DNA from: Marinobacter antarcticus
Lineage (GTDB): Bacteria; Pseudomonadota; Gammaproteobacteria; Pseudomonadales; Oleiphilaceae
Reading direction: 5' to 3'
DNA: 64,000 nt
Assembly (NCBI RefSeq): GCF_900142385.1
Contig: NZ_FRAQ01000001.1
Span: 310,001 to 374,000 of the forward strand
The notes beneath the pieces were generated by a model. That model saw only the letters and a list, made by a program, of their open reading frames with translations. It had not been told where the DNA came from and ran no database searches. Positions 18,059-28,172 of the stretch are shown one piece after another. The position numbers and the translations under genes are program-made. Each line of letters opens with the position of its first letter. Position 1 is the stretch's first letter.

Positions 18059-18999
18059 CCCAAGCCATGCTCCAGGAGAGCATTAACGGTGCTGGTATAA
18101 GGTGCGTCGATACCGAGGGCTTCCGAGCGGCGAAGGACCGCGCCCGCAATGCTGTCCAGTTCCAGCGGGCGGCCCTTTTCCTTATCGACCAGCATGGAGG
18201 TTTTGATCGCGTTAAAGCTGCTGATCAGCCCGAACATCTCGTCGACATCCTCTTTTCCAAGGTCCAGGCCGTCGGCCTTTGCGGCAGCCGCTGTTTCCGC
18301 CATCATGCCATACACAATGCGGCTGAACTGCGGGTGCCGGGTCAGGCTTTGTGTATCCAGCCTGGTGAGGGCCGAGATCGGATTAACGCCATTATTGATG
18401 ACCAGCTTACGCCAGAGTTCGTAGCGAATATCATCCGAAATCGTCGTAGGAATTCCCGCCTTTTCAAAGGCACTCTGCAGGATTTCCAGAAGCGGGCGAC
18501 GGGCATCCTGCTCGTCAGGAACAGACGGCCACTCGCCCATGACAATCTGAGCCGCACCTTCTGCCTCAACCACACCTGGCGCAACAATATGGCCACCGAT
18601 ACGTACCGCTAATCCACCCAGAACGCGGTTTTCGCCCAGTACCCGAGCAATCATGGGCTCGTTGTCCACACCGTTCTGCAACGACAGAACCGGCACGTCA
18701 CTTTGCGCCAGCCAGGTACCAAGCTCATACAGCACCGCCTCTGTGGCCATGGATTTTAGACCAATGACAATCACATCAAAATCGCCAGGCTGGTATTTCT
18801 GCATCAGGGCAGCATGGTCAACAGCCGGAACCCGGCACTTTATCAGCCGCTCTTCATAGTGAACCATCAGGCCCTTTTTCTGCAGGGCTGCAAGATGCGC
18901 ACCTCGGGCAGTCAGGACAACCCGGTGGCCGGCCTCAGACAACCGTGCTCCATAGTATCCGCCAATACCACCTGCGCCGATCATGAGTATGCTGAGCAT
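18055..18999 (-). CDS. panE: 2-dehydropantoate 2-reductase (ketopantoate reductase)
   Basis: NADPH-dependent enzyme that reduces ketopantoate to pantoate in pantothenate/CoA synthesis. The 314-residue protein begins with the Rossmann motif GAGGIGG (8-14) and YYGARL. The catalytic Lys lies in ELWRKLVINNGVNPISAL, and the C-terminal helical domain ends with LELDSIAGAVLRRSEALGIDAP, typical of ApbA/PanE. Many bacteria carry several related paralogues, so the symbol is probable rather than certain. It follows adhC on the same strand across a hairpin. Confidence 0.88.
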   Translation of the reverse strand: MLSILMIGAGGIGGYYGARLSEAGHRVVLTARGAHLAALQKKGLMVHYEERLIKCRVPAVDHAALMQKYQPGDFDVIVIGLKSMATEAVLYELGTWLAQSDVPVLSLQNGVDNEPMIARVLGENRVLGGLAVRIGGHIVAPGVVEAEGAAQIVMGEWPSVPDEQDARRPLLEILQSAFEKAGIPTTISDDIRYELWRKLVINNGVNPISALTRLDTQSLTRHPQFSRIVYGMMAETAAAAKADGLDLGKEDVDEMFGLISSFNAIKTSMLVDKEKGRPLELDSIAGAVLRRSEALGIDAPYTSTVNALLEHGLG

Positions 19000-19036
19000 A
19001 ACAGGCCTCTTTATCCGTCCTTTTTTCTGATAAGGA

Positions 19037-19064
19037 TCCGGGCTACTGACTCCGTTAGCCCGGA
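19037..19064 (-). terminator. Hairpin after adhC
   Basis: A perfect 9-bp stem (19037-19045 with 19056-19064) and 10-base loop lie 16 bases past the adhC stop, before panE. The minus-strand sequence after it is ATCCTTATC, without a strong T run. Confidence 0.5.
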
Positions 19065-19080
19065 CACACCAAGCGTAAGT

Positions 19081-20284
<1,204 letters not shown>

Positions 20285-20294
20285 TATGGAAGCC

Positions 20295-20882
20295 ATGACA
20301 ACGAACGACACACGCAATCTCATCATTCAGACAGGCGCCGACCTTATCGGCACGAAGGGCTTTGGTGCAACCGGCATCAATGGCATCCTGACTGTTGCCG
20401 GCGTGCCCAAAGGGTCGTTCTATCACTATTTTAGCAGCAAGAATGACTTCGGCCTTGCAATCATTGATACGTTCGCCGAGGAATACAATGCGAAACTGGA
20501 TCAGATTCTCAATGACAGCAGCCGTTCCTGCGTTGATCGTCTGCGCGCCTATTTCGATACTGGCTTTGACAACATGGCCAGCTGCAACTGCACCCGTGGC
20601 TGCCTCATTGGCAATCTGGGCCAAGAGCTGGCGGGGCAGAACGAGATATTCCGTGTTCGACTGAACAAGGTGTTCTCCGGCTGGGAAAAACGCTTTGAAC
20701 GCTGCATTGCCGAAGCACAGAGCGCCGGTGACATTAGTGCCGGCATTGATTCCCCGGATGCAGCCAGCTTTCTGCTGTCTGGCTGGGAAGGCGCCATCCT
20801 GAGGTCCAAGGTTGTGAAATCAACAGAGCCGATGGAGCGATTTGTCCGCGTCTTTTTCAAGCAGTGCCTTGGCATCGGCTAA
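20295..20882 (+). CDS. TetR family repressor, NemR-like
   Basis: N-terminal helix-turn-helix (VAGVPKGSFYHYFSSKNDFGLAI) of the NemR/AcuR kind. ATG codons at 20286 and 20295 are in frame; 20295 is preferred because the first abuts the operator and lacks a ribosome site, giving 195 residues. The region TRGCLIGNLGQE aligns with the part of E. coli NemR that holds the redox-active Cys106. Here the segment reads SCNCTRGC, adding two nearby Cys. Genes on both sides (glutathione-dependent formaldehyde dehydrogenase, old yellow enzyme, SDR) fit control by electrophiles. The exact inducer is not known. Confidence 0.88.
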   Translation: MTTNDTRNLIIQTGADLIGTKGFGATGINGILTVAGVPKGSFYHYFSSKNDFGLAIIDTFAEEYNAKLDQILNDSSRSCVDRLRAYFDTGFDNMASCNCTRGCLIGNLGQELAGQNEIFRVRLNKVFSGWEKRFERCIAEAQSAGDISAGIDSPDAASFLLSGWEGAILRSKVVKSTEPMERFVRVFFKQCLGIG

Positions 20883-20904
20883 TTTTTTTTCGCACACTCT
20901 CTAG

Positions 20905-20916
20905 TAGACTGGTCTA
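20905..20916. promoter_or_regulatory. Probable operator of the NemR-like repressor, site 2
   Basis: TAGAC-TG-GTCTA, a 12-base palindrome with perfect 5-base arms, lies 35 bases before the old yellow enzyme gene. It shares GAC-Y-GGTCTA with site 1. It overlaps an AT-rich stretch (TCTAATTAATATTAATT) suitable as promoter DNA, so it probably represses the nemA-like gene and the SDR behind it. Confidence 0.65.
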
Positions 20917-20950
20917 ATTAATATTAATTCATTCACGAAGAGACTGTTTT

Positions 20951-22078
20951 ATGCGCAATCAACAACAGAATGATCCGTTATTTCAGCCATTTAATATGGG
21001 CGATCTCACGCTGCCCAACCGAGTCCTGATGTCTCCGCTGACCCGTTCGCGCTCAAGCCAACCGGGCGATATCCCGAACGACATGAACGCGCACTACTAC
21101 CAGCAAAGAGCAACCGCAGGACTGATTTTCAGTGAAGCGACTCAGATCTCGCCCCAAGGCAAGGGCTACGCATTCACACCGGGCATTCATTCTCAGGAAC
21201 AGATTGATGGCTGGAAAAAGGTCACCGGCGCAGTGCACATTGCCGGTGGTCGCATCCACATGCAGTTATGGCATGTGGGCCGCATTTCCCACCCGGACCT
21301 ACAGCCGAACGGAAACCAGCCAGTCGCTCCCTCAGCCATCAAGCCGGAAGGCGCCAAGACCTTTATCAGTGCCGATTCCGGCATGGTGGATGTGCTCGAA
21401 CCGCGGGCACTGGAAACCGCCGAAATGGCCGATATTGTTGAGCAATATCGCCAGGGTGCACTGAACGCGAAGGAAGCCGGGTTTGATGGTGTTGAGGTCC
21501 ATGCCGCCAATGGTTATCTGCTGGACCAGTTCATCAAAAGCGGCAGTAACCACCGCACCGACGAGTTTGGTGGCTCTCTGGAAAATCGCCTGCGCCTGCC
21601 GCTGATGGTGATCCAGGCCGTGATTGATGTGTGGGGCAAAGACAAGGTAGGCGTTCGTGTTGGCCCAACCGGAAGCTTCAATGGCATGTATGACGACAAC
21701 CCGATTGAAACCTTTGGCACCTTTGCCAAACACCTGAACGACCTGGGTATCGCTTACCTCGAGGTGGTTGAGGACTCCTTCCAGGGCAATCACGCCAACG
21801 GCCGCCCGGAAGAAGTGATCGATGCGATCCAGAACGTTTTCAAGGGCACCTATATCGCCAACGGCGCCTATACCGCTGAGGAAGCCCGCACCCGTATCAG
21901 CGAAGGGCGTTGCGACCTGGTGACCTTCGGCCGGCCGTTTATCGCCAACCCGGACCTGCCAGAGCGCTTCCGCCAGAATGCCCCGCTCAACGCGTGGGAT
22001 GACAGCACCTTCTACGGTGGCGATGAGCACGGCTATACCGACTATCCCACGCTGAAAGAACTTGAAGCTAACGCCTGA
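20951..22078 (+). CDS. Old yellow enzyme family alkene reductase (NemA-like)
   Basis: FMN-dependent NAD(P)H oxidoreductase that reduces the C=C bond of enals, enones, maleimides and some nitro compounds. The 375-residue barrel begins LFQPFNMGDLTLPNRVLMSPLTR. It has HMQLWHVGRISHP, substrate-site HAANGYLLDQF and FGRPFIANPDLPER, all diagnostic of the NemA/xenobiotic reductase group. It follows the NemR-like repressor as in E. coli nemRA and is itself followed by an SDR gene after 33 bases. Cytoplasmic. Confidence 0.94.
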   Translation: MRNQQQNDPLFQPFNMGDLTLPNRVLMSPLTRSRSSQPGDIPNDMNAHYYQQRATAGLIFSEATQISPQGKGYAFTPGIHSQEQIDGWKKVTGAVHIAGGRIHMQLWHVGRISHPDLQPNGNQPVAPSAIKPEGAKTFISADSGMVDVLEPRALETAEMADIVEQYRQGALNAKEAGFDGVEVHAANGYLLDQFIKSGSNHRTDEFGGSLENRLRLPLMVIQAVIDVWGKDKVGVRVGPTGSFNGMYDDNPIETFGTFAKHLNDLGIAYLEVVEDSFQGNHANGRPEEVIDAIQNVFKGTYIANGAYTAEEARTRISEGRCDLVTFGRPFIANPDLPERFRQNAPLNAWDDSTFYGGDEHGYTDYPTLKELEANA

Positions 22079-22111
22079 TCAGAATTTTTTGATCCAGACA
22101 GGAGAAAGACT

Positions 22112-22861
22112 ATGAGCAACACCAACGATCCGATTAACAGCAAGGTTGTCATCATTACAGGTGCCAGCAGCGGTCTGGGCGAAGCCACCGCCCGTCGCTT
22201 GGCCGATCGTGGCGCCAAACTGGTGCTGGCAGCCCGCAGAGAGGACCGGCTGAAGTCTTTGGCTGAAGAGTTGACAGCGAAAGGTGCAGACGTCTTGTGG
22301 CAGGTCACCGATGTCACAGATCGCCATCAGGTAGAAAAGCTGGCTGCAGCCGCCAGGAAAACCTTTGGCCGTATCGACGTTCTGATCAACAACGCAGGCC
22401 TTATGCCCCTGGCACCGCTGGATGCCCTGAAGGTAGACGAATGGGAACAGATGATAGACGTCAACATCAAGGGCGTCTTGTATGGCATTGCTGCCGTGCT
22501 GCCGACCATGCGGGAGCAGCATAGCGGGCACGTGATCAATTTGTCCTCAGTAGCCGGACACAAAGTGTTCGCGGGCGGTGCGGTTTACTGCGCTACCAAG
22601 TACGCGGTCAAAGCGCTTTCAGAAGGGCTACGCATGGAAGCCGGTGACGAAATTCGCAGCACCAACATCTCACCTGGCGCGATAGCCACCGAGCTGACCA
22701 GCACCATCACCGACCCCAATGCTGCGGAAGCGGCGAAAGAACTCTACAAAGTCGCCATCGACGCCGATGCGGTCGCCCGCGCCATTGTCTACGCGATTGA
22801 GCAGCCGCATGACGTGGATATCAACGAGATCATCCTGCGTCCTACGGCTCAGGAGATGTAA
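22112..22861 (+). CDS. Short-chain dehydrogenase/reductase (SDR)
   Basis: Classical SDR of 249 residues using NAD(P)H. The cofactor motif is TGASSGLG (16-23), NNAG follows near residue 93, and the catalytic pair is Tyr159-x3-Lys163 in YCATK. The AARR after strand 2 hints at NADP. It has CAGGAGA ahead of its ATG and lies in the same transcript as the old yellow enzyme, so it may process related carbonyl compounds. It resembles the YdfG/clavulanate-dehydrogenase-like SDR group; the substrate is unknown. Confidence 0.92.
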   Translation: MSNTNDPINSKVVIITGASSGLGEATARRLADRGAKLVLAARREDRLKSLAEELTAKGADVLWQVTDVTDRHQVEKLAAAARKTFGRIDVLINNAGLMPLAPLDALKVDEWEQMIDVNIKGVLYGIAAVLPTMREQHSGHVINLSSVAGHKVFAGGAVYCATKYAVKALSEGLRMEAGDEIRSTNISPGAIATELTSTITDPNAAEAAKELYKVAIDADAVARAIVYAIEQPHDVDINEIILRPTAQEM

Positions 22862-22881
22862 ACCCGCTTCCAGGTTTGAAA

Positions 22882-22916
22882 TGTTCCGGGCGCTGACCCT
22901 GTCCGCGCCCGGAACA
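22882..22916. terminator. Bidirectional terminator hairpin
   Basis: A perfect 12-bp stem (22882-22893 with 22905-22916) with an 11-base loop separates the convergent SDR and transducer genes. It starts 20 bases after the SDR stop and ends two bases before the transducer stop. Confidence 0.7.
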
Positions 22917-22918
22917 AG

Positions 22919-24220
22919 CTAACGGCCAATAGCACCGATGGCATCTAGAACCTGGTCTGCGCCATCGTGAATTTCCGCCACAATAAGCTCCACTTCAGCG
23001 ACCTGTTGCCAGCCCTCTGCCGCCACTGCCGTGACGCTATCAATCTGCTTTTCGACACCCCCCGACAGCTCCAGGATGGCCGCGATTACGCCCTCAATTT
23101 CTTTTGTTGCAGCCCCGGTATTGGCCGCCAGTTTTCGTACTTCGTCAGCGACGACGGCAAAGCCGCGACCATGCTCACCGGCTCTTGCGGCTTCGATCGC
23201 CGCATTAAGCGCAAGCAGGTTGGTCTGATCTGCCACACCGGCGATCGTATCGACCATCTTCTCAATGTTCTGGGAACGTTCGTTCAGCTCCGCAATAATA
23301 ACCTTGGCCTTGTCGACGCCACTTGCAATCTGTTCAGACGTGACCTTTGATTGCTGAAGCGCATCACGAGCGCGGCTGGCAACGCTGGCGGTCTGGGTGG
23401 CCGTGGCCGAAGCCACCGAGGCCGCCTCCTGGGTCTGATTCGCTTTTTCTACCCGCTTGGTAATGTCACTGGCGAACTTAATCACCTTCTCGACACGACC
23501 GTCTTCATCAAAAATCGGGTTATAGCTCGCCTCCAGCCAGACATCGCCACCATTAGCGTGCAAGCGACGGAACTGGCCACTTTCCAGTCTGCCGCTACCG
23601 AGACTCTTCCAGAAGCCGGGATGCTCCCTGTAGAACGACTCGTCACAGAATATCCGATGGTGCTTACCCGCTATTCGTTCCAAAGAATATCCCATCGTAT
23701 TCAGGAAATTCTGATTCGCTTCGAGGATGGTACCGTCAGGCTTGAATTCGATAACCGCCATGGACCGGTTGATAGCGTCAAACATCGCTCGCTGGTCACG
23801 CATACGATTGTGTTCCGGCGTAACATCAGACGCGATCTTCATCACTCGGTCCACGGCGCCGGTGGCGGACTTTACGGGAAAGTAAGTCGCCTCCAGCCAG
23901 ACTTTCCTGCCACTTTTGGCAAGGCGGGGGAAAGTGCCTGAGTGCGCACGACCACTTCGCAGAGTCTCCCAGAGTGACCGATACGTGGCAGAGCTGGAAT
24001 AATCCTGGTCACATAACATCCGGTGATGCTTGCCAATGACATCCTGTCGTTGATAACCAACAACCTCGAGAAAAAGATCGTTGACGTCAAGAATCAGTCC
24101 GTTGGGAGAAAATTCGATGGTGGCAACGGCGGCATTAATCGCCTCCTGAACGGCTGCAACTCGGTTGGCTCGCTGCTCAGAGGCAGCCATTTGATCTTTT
24201 CGTTTCTTACTCAGGAACAT
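22919..24220 (-). CDS. BdlA-like soluble chemotaxis transducer with two PAS domains
   Basis: A 433-residue cytoplasmic protein with no membrane helix or HAMP domain: PAS 1 (about 30-140), PAS 2 (about 150-262) and an MCP signalling domain (about 275-433) with [20 protein letters not shown] at its tip. Both PAS domains have the GKHHR-(I/M)-(F/L)-CD motif and end in VWLEA. The arrangement and length match BdlA of Pseudomonas aeruginosa, which links cyclic di-GMP and energy state to biofilm dispersal. PAS ligand (haem or FAD) is not decided. Single gene. Confidence 0.9.
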   Translation of the reverse strand: MFLSKKRKDQMAASEQRANRVAAVQEAINAAVATIEFSPNGLILDVNDLFLEVVGYQRQDVIGKHHRMLCDQDYSSSATYRSLWETLRSGRAHSGTFPRLAKSGRKVWLEATYFPVKSATGAVDRVMKIASDVTPEHNRMRDQRAMFDAINRSMAVIEFKPDGTILEANQNFLNTMGYSLERIAGKHHRIFCDESFYREHPGFWKSLGSGRLESGQFRRLHANGGDVWLEASYNPIFDEDGRVEKVIKFASDITKRVEKANQTQEAASVASATATQTASVASRARDALQQSKVTSEQIASGVDKAKVIIAELNERSQNIEKMVDTIAGVADQTNLLALNAAIEAARAGEHGRGFAVVADEVRKLAANTGAATKEIEGVIAAILELSGGVEKQIDSVTAVAAEGWQQVAEVELIVAEIHDGADQVLDAIGAIGR

Positions 24221-24330
24221 GGTGGTTCTCGATATTAAACTTTGCTGGCAACACCCGGTAAAATGGCTTTACCTCTGGCGCCCCTTGTTGCACGGGCGCT
24301 CTGGATCATCCTTTTAGAGGGAGGGAGCGT

Positions 24331-25704
24331 ATGGTTATAACCAAAGGGAAGTTCAAGGGGATTGATACGTTGCATACGCTTTACTGGTTTACCCGGGATC
24401 TTCGCCTGCACGACAACGCTGCCTTGCTGGCAGCCTCGACGTCCGACACGCTGCTCTGTGCTTACGTGGTTGATCCGCGCTGGTTCGCACCCGGTCCTCT
24501 GCAATGCAAGGCGATGGGCACCCATCGCTGGCGTTTTTTATGGCAGAGCCTGATGGCGCTGGAGCACAGCCTTCGGGCCCTCGGCCAGCGGCTACACATT
24601 GCGTATGGCAATCCGGAAGAGGTGATTCCGACACTGACACATAGCCATAAAATCAGCCGAGTAATCCGTTCCCGCCAGCCAGGCACGCGGGAAGCGGGCC
24701 AGTGGCAGGCCATCCGCGACAAGCTACCGGGCACAGTATGTCAGGAGTTCGAAACCCTTAGCCTGTATACCGAAGGCTCGCTCCCCATGAGCCTCGAGGA
24801 TCTGCCGGATACCTTTTCAAAGTTCCGTAAACTGGTCGAAAACTTCGGCGATCACGGCCCTGAGCTGTTGCGAATCCGCACTCTCACGGCCCTGCCCCCC
24901 GCTCCGGGGTTTCCCGAAGATAACCGGGGAGCGTGTCCCGCCGTTAAAGAGCCACTGCACCCTACTCCATTCACCGGAGGAGAAAAGGCCGGCCTGGCGC
25001 GGCTGCAGGCGTTCCTGTTCGGCAACCACGCAATCGATGATTACAAGCAAACGCGAAATACCCTCGATGCACTCCATGAATGGGATGCCTCCTCAAAGTT
25101 TTCGCCCTGGCTCGCCGATGGCTCGCTCTCGGTCAGGGAGGTCGCGGAAACCATTGCTGACTACGAGCTCCATGAAATCCGAAACGAATCCACGTACTGG
25201 CTGTGGTTTGAACTGCTCTGGCGCGAGTATTTCTACTGGTACGCAATGAAGCACAGGGCTGATCTTTTTCGTCGTAACGGCGTGCAACGCAAGCGCCGGC
25301 CGGTAACGTTTTACGGGCACCGTTTCAAAGCCTGGTGCGAGGGCAACACCCAGTACCCGCTGGTAAATGCCGCCATGAACCAGCTCCGGGAAACCGGCTA
25401 CATGAGCAACCGGGGCCGGCAACTGGTAGCCAGTTGTTTTGTGAACGAACTGGAGCTGGACTGGCGCTATGGTGCAGCATGGTTCGAGGAGCAGTTAATC
25501 GACTATGATGTCGCTAGCAATTACGGCAACTGGCAGTACTTGGCTGGTGTAGGTGCCGACCCCCGAGGCATGCGCCAGTTCAACCTGGAAAAGCAGGCAC
25601 AGCAGTACGACCCGGCGGGCACGTTCATTAATAAGTGGCGCGGCCACGCCCAACAACCCGTGGGATTGCACACAGTGGATGCAGCAGACTGGCCGGTTTC
25701 ATGA
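24331..25704 (+). CDS. DASH family cryptochrome/photolyase
   Basis: FAD-binding blue-light protein of 457 residues. The N-terminal photolyase alpha/beta domain starts LYWFTRDLRLHDNAAL. The C-terminal FAD domain has WFELLWREYFYWYAMKH, TGYMSNRGRQLVASCF and VASNYGNWQYLAGVGADPR, the signature of the DASH branch. Those proteins repair cyclobutane dimers in single-stranded or looped DNA and bind a folate antenna. The start has GAGGGAGGGA upstream. No phytoene or other light-regulated genes adjoin. Confidence 0.95.
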   Translation: MVITKGKFKGIDTLHTLYWFTRDLRLHDNAALLAASTSDTLLCAYVVDPRWFAPGPLQCKAMGTHRWRFLWQSLMALEHSLRALGQRLHIAYGNPEEVIPTLTHSHKISRVIRSRQPGTREAGQWQAIRDKLPGTVCQEFETLSLYTEGSLPMSLEDLPDTFSKFRKLVENFGDHGPELLRIRTLTALPPAPGFPEDNRGACPAVKEPLHPTPFTGGEKAGLARLQAFLFGNHAIDDYKQTRNTLDALHEWDASSKFSPWLADGSLSVREVAETIADYELHEIRNESTYWLWFELLWREYFYWYAMKHRADLFRRNGVQRKRRPVTFYGHRFKAWCEGNTQYPLVNAAMNQLRETGYMSNRGRQLVASCFVNELELDWRYGAAWFEEQLIDYDVASNYGNWQYLAGVGADPRGMRQFNLEKQAQQYDPAGTFINKWRGHAQQPVGLHTVDAADWPVS

Positions 25705-25752
25705 CATTATTGCAGTTGGCTATCCAACTTAATCGAGAGAGGACACTTGTTC

Positions 25753-26172
25753 ATGGCTCTGTTTAGCCAGAGGAACGCGCAAAAACAGTTAAATTCCGAA
25801 GCAGAGAAAGTAAATCGCGCCGATCTGGAGACTTTGCTTGAGCGACAGCGGGCGATTGAAGACAAAGTCAAAGGCAGCGGAAAGTTGAATCGGTTCAGCG
25901 CCGATATCAAACTGATGTTCTCCATGATCAGGGATTACTGGAATGGCAGTTACCGCGATGTCCCCTGGAAAAGCATTGCGGCGGTAGCGGGGGCACTTCT
26001 ATACGTAATGAACCCTCTGGATTTCATCCCGGACCTTATAATTGGATTTGGCTTTCTGGATGATGCCGGCGTGGTTGCACTGTGCCTGAAACTGGTGGAG
26101 TCTGACCTGCATAAGTACGCCGCCTGGAAAGAACATGGTGAAGAAGCCGGGCAACCGACAAAAGCACATTGA
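25753..26172 (+). CDS. YkvA/DUF1232 family protein
   Basis: A 139-residue protein of unknown function. An upstream in-frame TTG (25747) is rejected because the GAGAGGA ribosome site fits the ATG at 25753. A charged N-terminal half is followed by the DUF1232 region (about 75-115): AAVAGALLYVMNPLDFIPDLIIGFGFLDDAGVV, two short hydrophobic helices around the conserved NPxDxIPD motif. Probably membrane-associated. It precedes pomA by 68 bases on the same strand but may be separate. Confidence 0.82.
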   Translation: MALFSQRNAQKQLNSEAEKVNRADLETLLERQRAIEDKVKGSGKLNRFSADIKLMFSMIRDYWNGSYRDVPWKSIAAVAGALLYVMNPLDFIPDLIIGFGFLDDAGVVALCLKLVESDLHKYAAWKEHGEEAGQPTKAH

Positions 26173-26240
26173 TTGAATAATGAACTACAGGTAATCTCAC
26201 TACCCCCAGTTTTCAACCGTTAATTCCTCTCGGAGAGCAT

Positions 26241-27017
26241 GTGGATTTTGCCACCCTGATCGGCCTTGTTGGCGCCCTTGTACTCATCGCTTCCGCCGTT
26301 ATTCTCGGCGTGTCACCCGATGTTTTCCTCAACTCAGCATCCCTGTTGATCGTTGTTGGCGGAACCATGCTGGTGGTGCTCGCCAAGTTCAGCATTCCGC
26401 AGTTTCTTGGGGCCTTTAAAGCGGCTGCGCGGGCGTTCAAGTTCAAGCTCCCGGAGACCCAGGCCAGCATTGAAGAGCTGGTGGACGTTGCCAACGTTGC
26501 CCGTAAAGAGGGCGTGCTCGGGCTTGAAGGACGGGAAATAGCCTCACCATTCCTCAGCAAGGGCATCCAGATGCTGGTGGATGGCCAGACCGGCGACACC
26601 ATCAAACAGCTGCTGGACAAAGAGCGCCTGATGACGCTGGACCACAACCGTTCCGGCGCCAAAGTGTTCACGGCCATGGCGGATGTTGCGCCGGCAATGG
26701 GCATGATCGGTACCCTGATCGGCCTGGTACAGATGCTCTCCAATATGGAAGACCCGAAGTCCATCGGGCCAGCCATGGCAGTTGCCCTGCTGACCACCCT
26801 TTACGGCGCGATGATTGCAACCATGATCGCCACCCCCATTGCTGACAAACTTTCGCTTCGGATGACCGAAGAGGCCCGCCTGCAAATGCTTTATACCGAT
26901 GCACTGGTGGCCATTCAGCAAGGCACAAACCCGCGTATTATCGAACAGATGCTCTCCAGCTACCTGCCCCCGAACCAGCGTGACAAAGCGCCTGAGGCGG
27001 AGGCCACCAGCGGATAG
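26241..27017 (+). CDS. pomA: Flagellar motor stator protein PomA (MotA family, sodium type)
   Basis: Cytoplasmic-membrane stator subunit that couples ion flow to flagellar rotation. At 258 residues with four helices it is close to Vibrio PomA (253). The block VAPAMGMIGTLIGLVQMLSNMEDPKSIGPAMAVALLTTLYGA is nearly that of PomA and marks the sodium-type branch (quoted here in parts: VAPAMGMIGTLIGL, LSNMEDPKSIGPAM, LLTTLYGA). The start is GTG at 26241 behind CGGAGAG. pomB follows after five bases. No other flagellar gene is in the window. Confidence 0.94.
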   Translation: MDFATLIGLVGALVLIASAVILGVSPDVFLNSASLLIVVGGTMLVVLAKFSIPQFLGAFKAAARAFKFKLPETQASIEELVDVANVARKEGVLGLEGREIASPFLSKGIQMLVDGQTGDTIKQLLDKERLMTLDHNRSGAKVFTAMADVAPAMGMIGTLIGLVQMLSNMEDPKSIGPAMAVALLTTLYGAMIATMIATPIADKLSLRMTEEARLQMLYTDALVAIQQGTNPRIIEQMLSSYLPPNQRDKAPEAEATSG

Positions 27018-27022
27018 CCCCC

Positions 27023-27946
27023 ATGGAAGAGCTGCCAGAAGAGGAAAAACCGGGCATCCCGGCCTGGGTCGTGACCTTTGCCGACCTGATGTCACTGCTG
27101 ATGTGCTTCTTTGTGCTTCTATTGTCGTTTTCTGAAATCGACGCCCAGAAGTTCAAACAGATTGCCGGTGAGCTCTCACAAGCCTTCGGGGTTCAGCGTG
27201 AGATACCGGCGCTGGAGATTCCGCAGGGTACCAGCCCGATTTTTGACAAATTTTCTCCGGCGCCTCCCGAGCCGACGCTGGTCAATGAAGTGAAGCAAAC
27301 CACAACCGATCAGCAGCCGGAACTGCAGACTTTGAAGAGTCCGACGGAGCAGGCTCTGGAGGCCGCCGCAAAAGAATCCCTTGAGGCCAGTGCCTCGCGC
27401 ATTCGGGAAGTTCTTGACGACGCCATTGAAGACGGTCGCATTACGGTAGAGAAAGATCAGGATCAGCACCGCATCGTTATACGGGTAGAGGAGAAAGGCT
27501 CGTTTCCCTCTGGCTCTGCTGAGCTCACCTGGGAGTTTGAAGGCCTGCTTCTGGAGATGGCCAAAGTGCTGGCAGACATGCCTGGAGAGCTGACGGTCGA
27601 AGGGCACACCGACAACGTCCCTATCCGCACCTCCCGCTTCTACAGCAACTGGGACCTGTCTGCAGCACGTTCTGCCGCTGTAGCCAATGTCCTGCTGGCC
27701 ACCGGAGATGTGACACCCACCCGCCTGGCGGTCAAGGGTCTTGCCGATACGAAGCCCAGAGTTCCCAACACCTCCGCTGAAAACCGCGCGAAGAACCGCC
27801 GCGTGGAAATTATCATTGATCTTTCCGGCCCCCTGCAGGAACAGGAAATAGAGCTGAAAGCGCTCATTGAGTCGGAATCCCGGAGTCAGGAAGCCATCAT
27901 CGGTATTGAGTCTGGCGGTGCACCATCCGGCGAGATTAGCTGGTAA
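27023..27946 (+). CDS. pomB: Flagellar motor stator protein PomB (MotB family)
   Basis: Partner of PomA, 307 residues. The single membrane helix begins with PAWVVTFADLMSLLMCFF, where Asp21 is the ion-binding Asp of the stator. A periplasmic plug/linker region (about 45-150) precedes an OmpA-like peptidoglycan-binding domain (about 150-275) with VEGHTDNVPI, NWDLSAARSAAV and the closing NRRVEIII. Anchors the stator to the cell wall. Co-transcribed with pomA. Confidence 0.94.
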   Translation: MEELPEEEKPGIPAWVVTFADLMSLLMCFFVLLLSFSEIDAQKFKQIAGELSQAFGVQREIPALEIPQGTSPIFDKFSPAPPEPTLVNEVKQTTTDQQPELQTLKSPTEQALEAAAKESLEASASRIREVLDDAIEDGRITVEKDQDQHRIVIRVEEKGSFPSGSAELTWEFEGLLLEMAKVLADMPGELTVEGHTDNVPIRTSRFYSNWDLSAARSAAVANVLLATGDVTPTRLAVKGLADTKPRVPNTSAENRAKNRRVEIIIDLSGPLQEQEIELKALIESESRSQEAIIGIESGGAPSGEISW

Positions 27947-27995
27947 CCACCTGGGCTCTTCTCTACCGCCCAATTCAGTGCACGCTTACAAAAAA

Positions 27996-28012
27996 TGCAT
28001 CCATTTAGTGCG
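27996..28012. promoter_or_regulatory. Candidate NtrC-binding site upstream of amtB
   Basis: TGCATC-N5-AGTGCG resembles the NtrC consensus TGCACC-N5-GGTGCA at nine of twelve defined positions. It lies about 75 bases upstream of the sigma-54 promoter at 28088, a normal enhancer distance. Confidence 0.45.
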
Positions 28013-28087
28013 GTAATATAGCTCAAACCCTCTATTTTACGCCCCGGCATCCTGCCAAACCCCCGCCCTCATTAATATGCATCATTT

Positions 28088-28103
28088 TGGAACACTTATT
28101 GCT
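28088..28103 (+). promoter_or_regulatory. Sigma-54 promoter of amtB
   Basis: TGGAAC-ACTTA-TTGCT matches the -24/-12 consensus TGGCAC-N5-TTGCW with one mismatch in the defined bases, and GG and GC are exactly ten bases apart. Transcription would begin near 28114, about 59 bases before the amtB GTG. Confidence 0.75.
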
Positions 28104-28172
28104 TGCCTGCACCCCAGCAATGCACGACAGCCCGCCAGAGGCTGATAACCACAACATCAGGAGAGAAAACCC

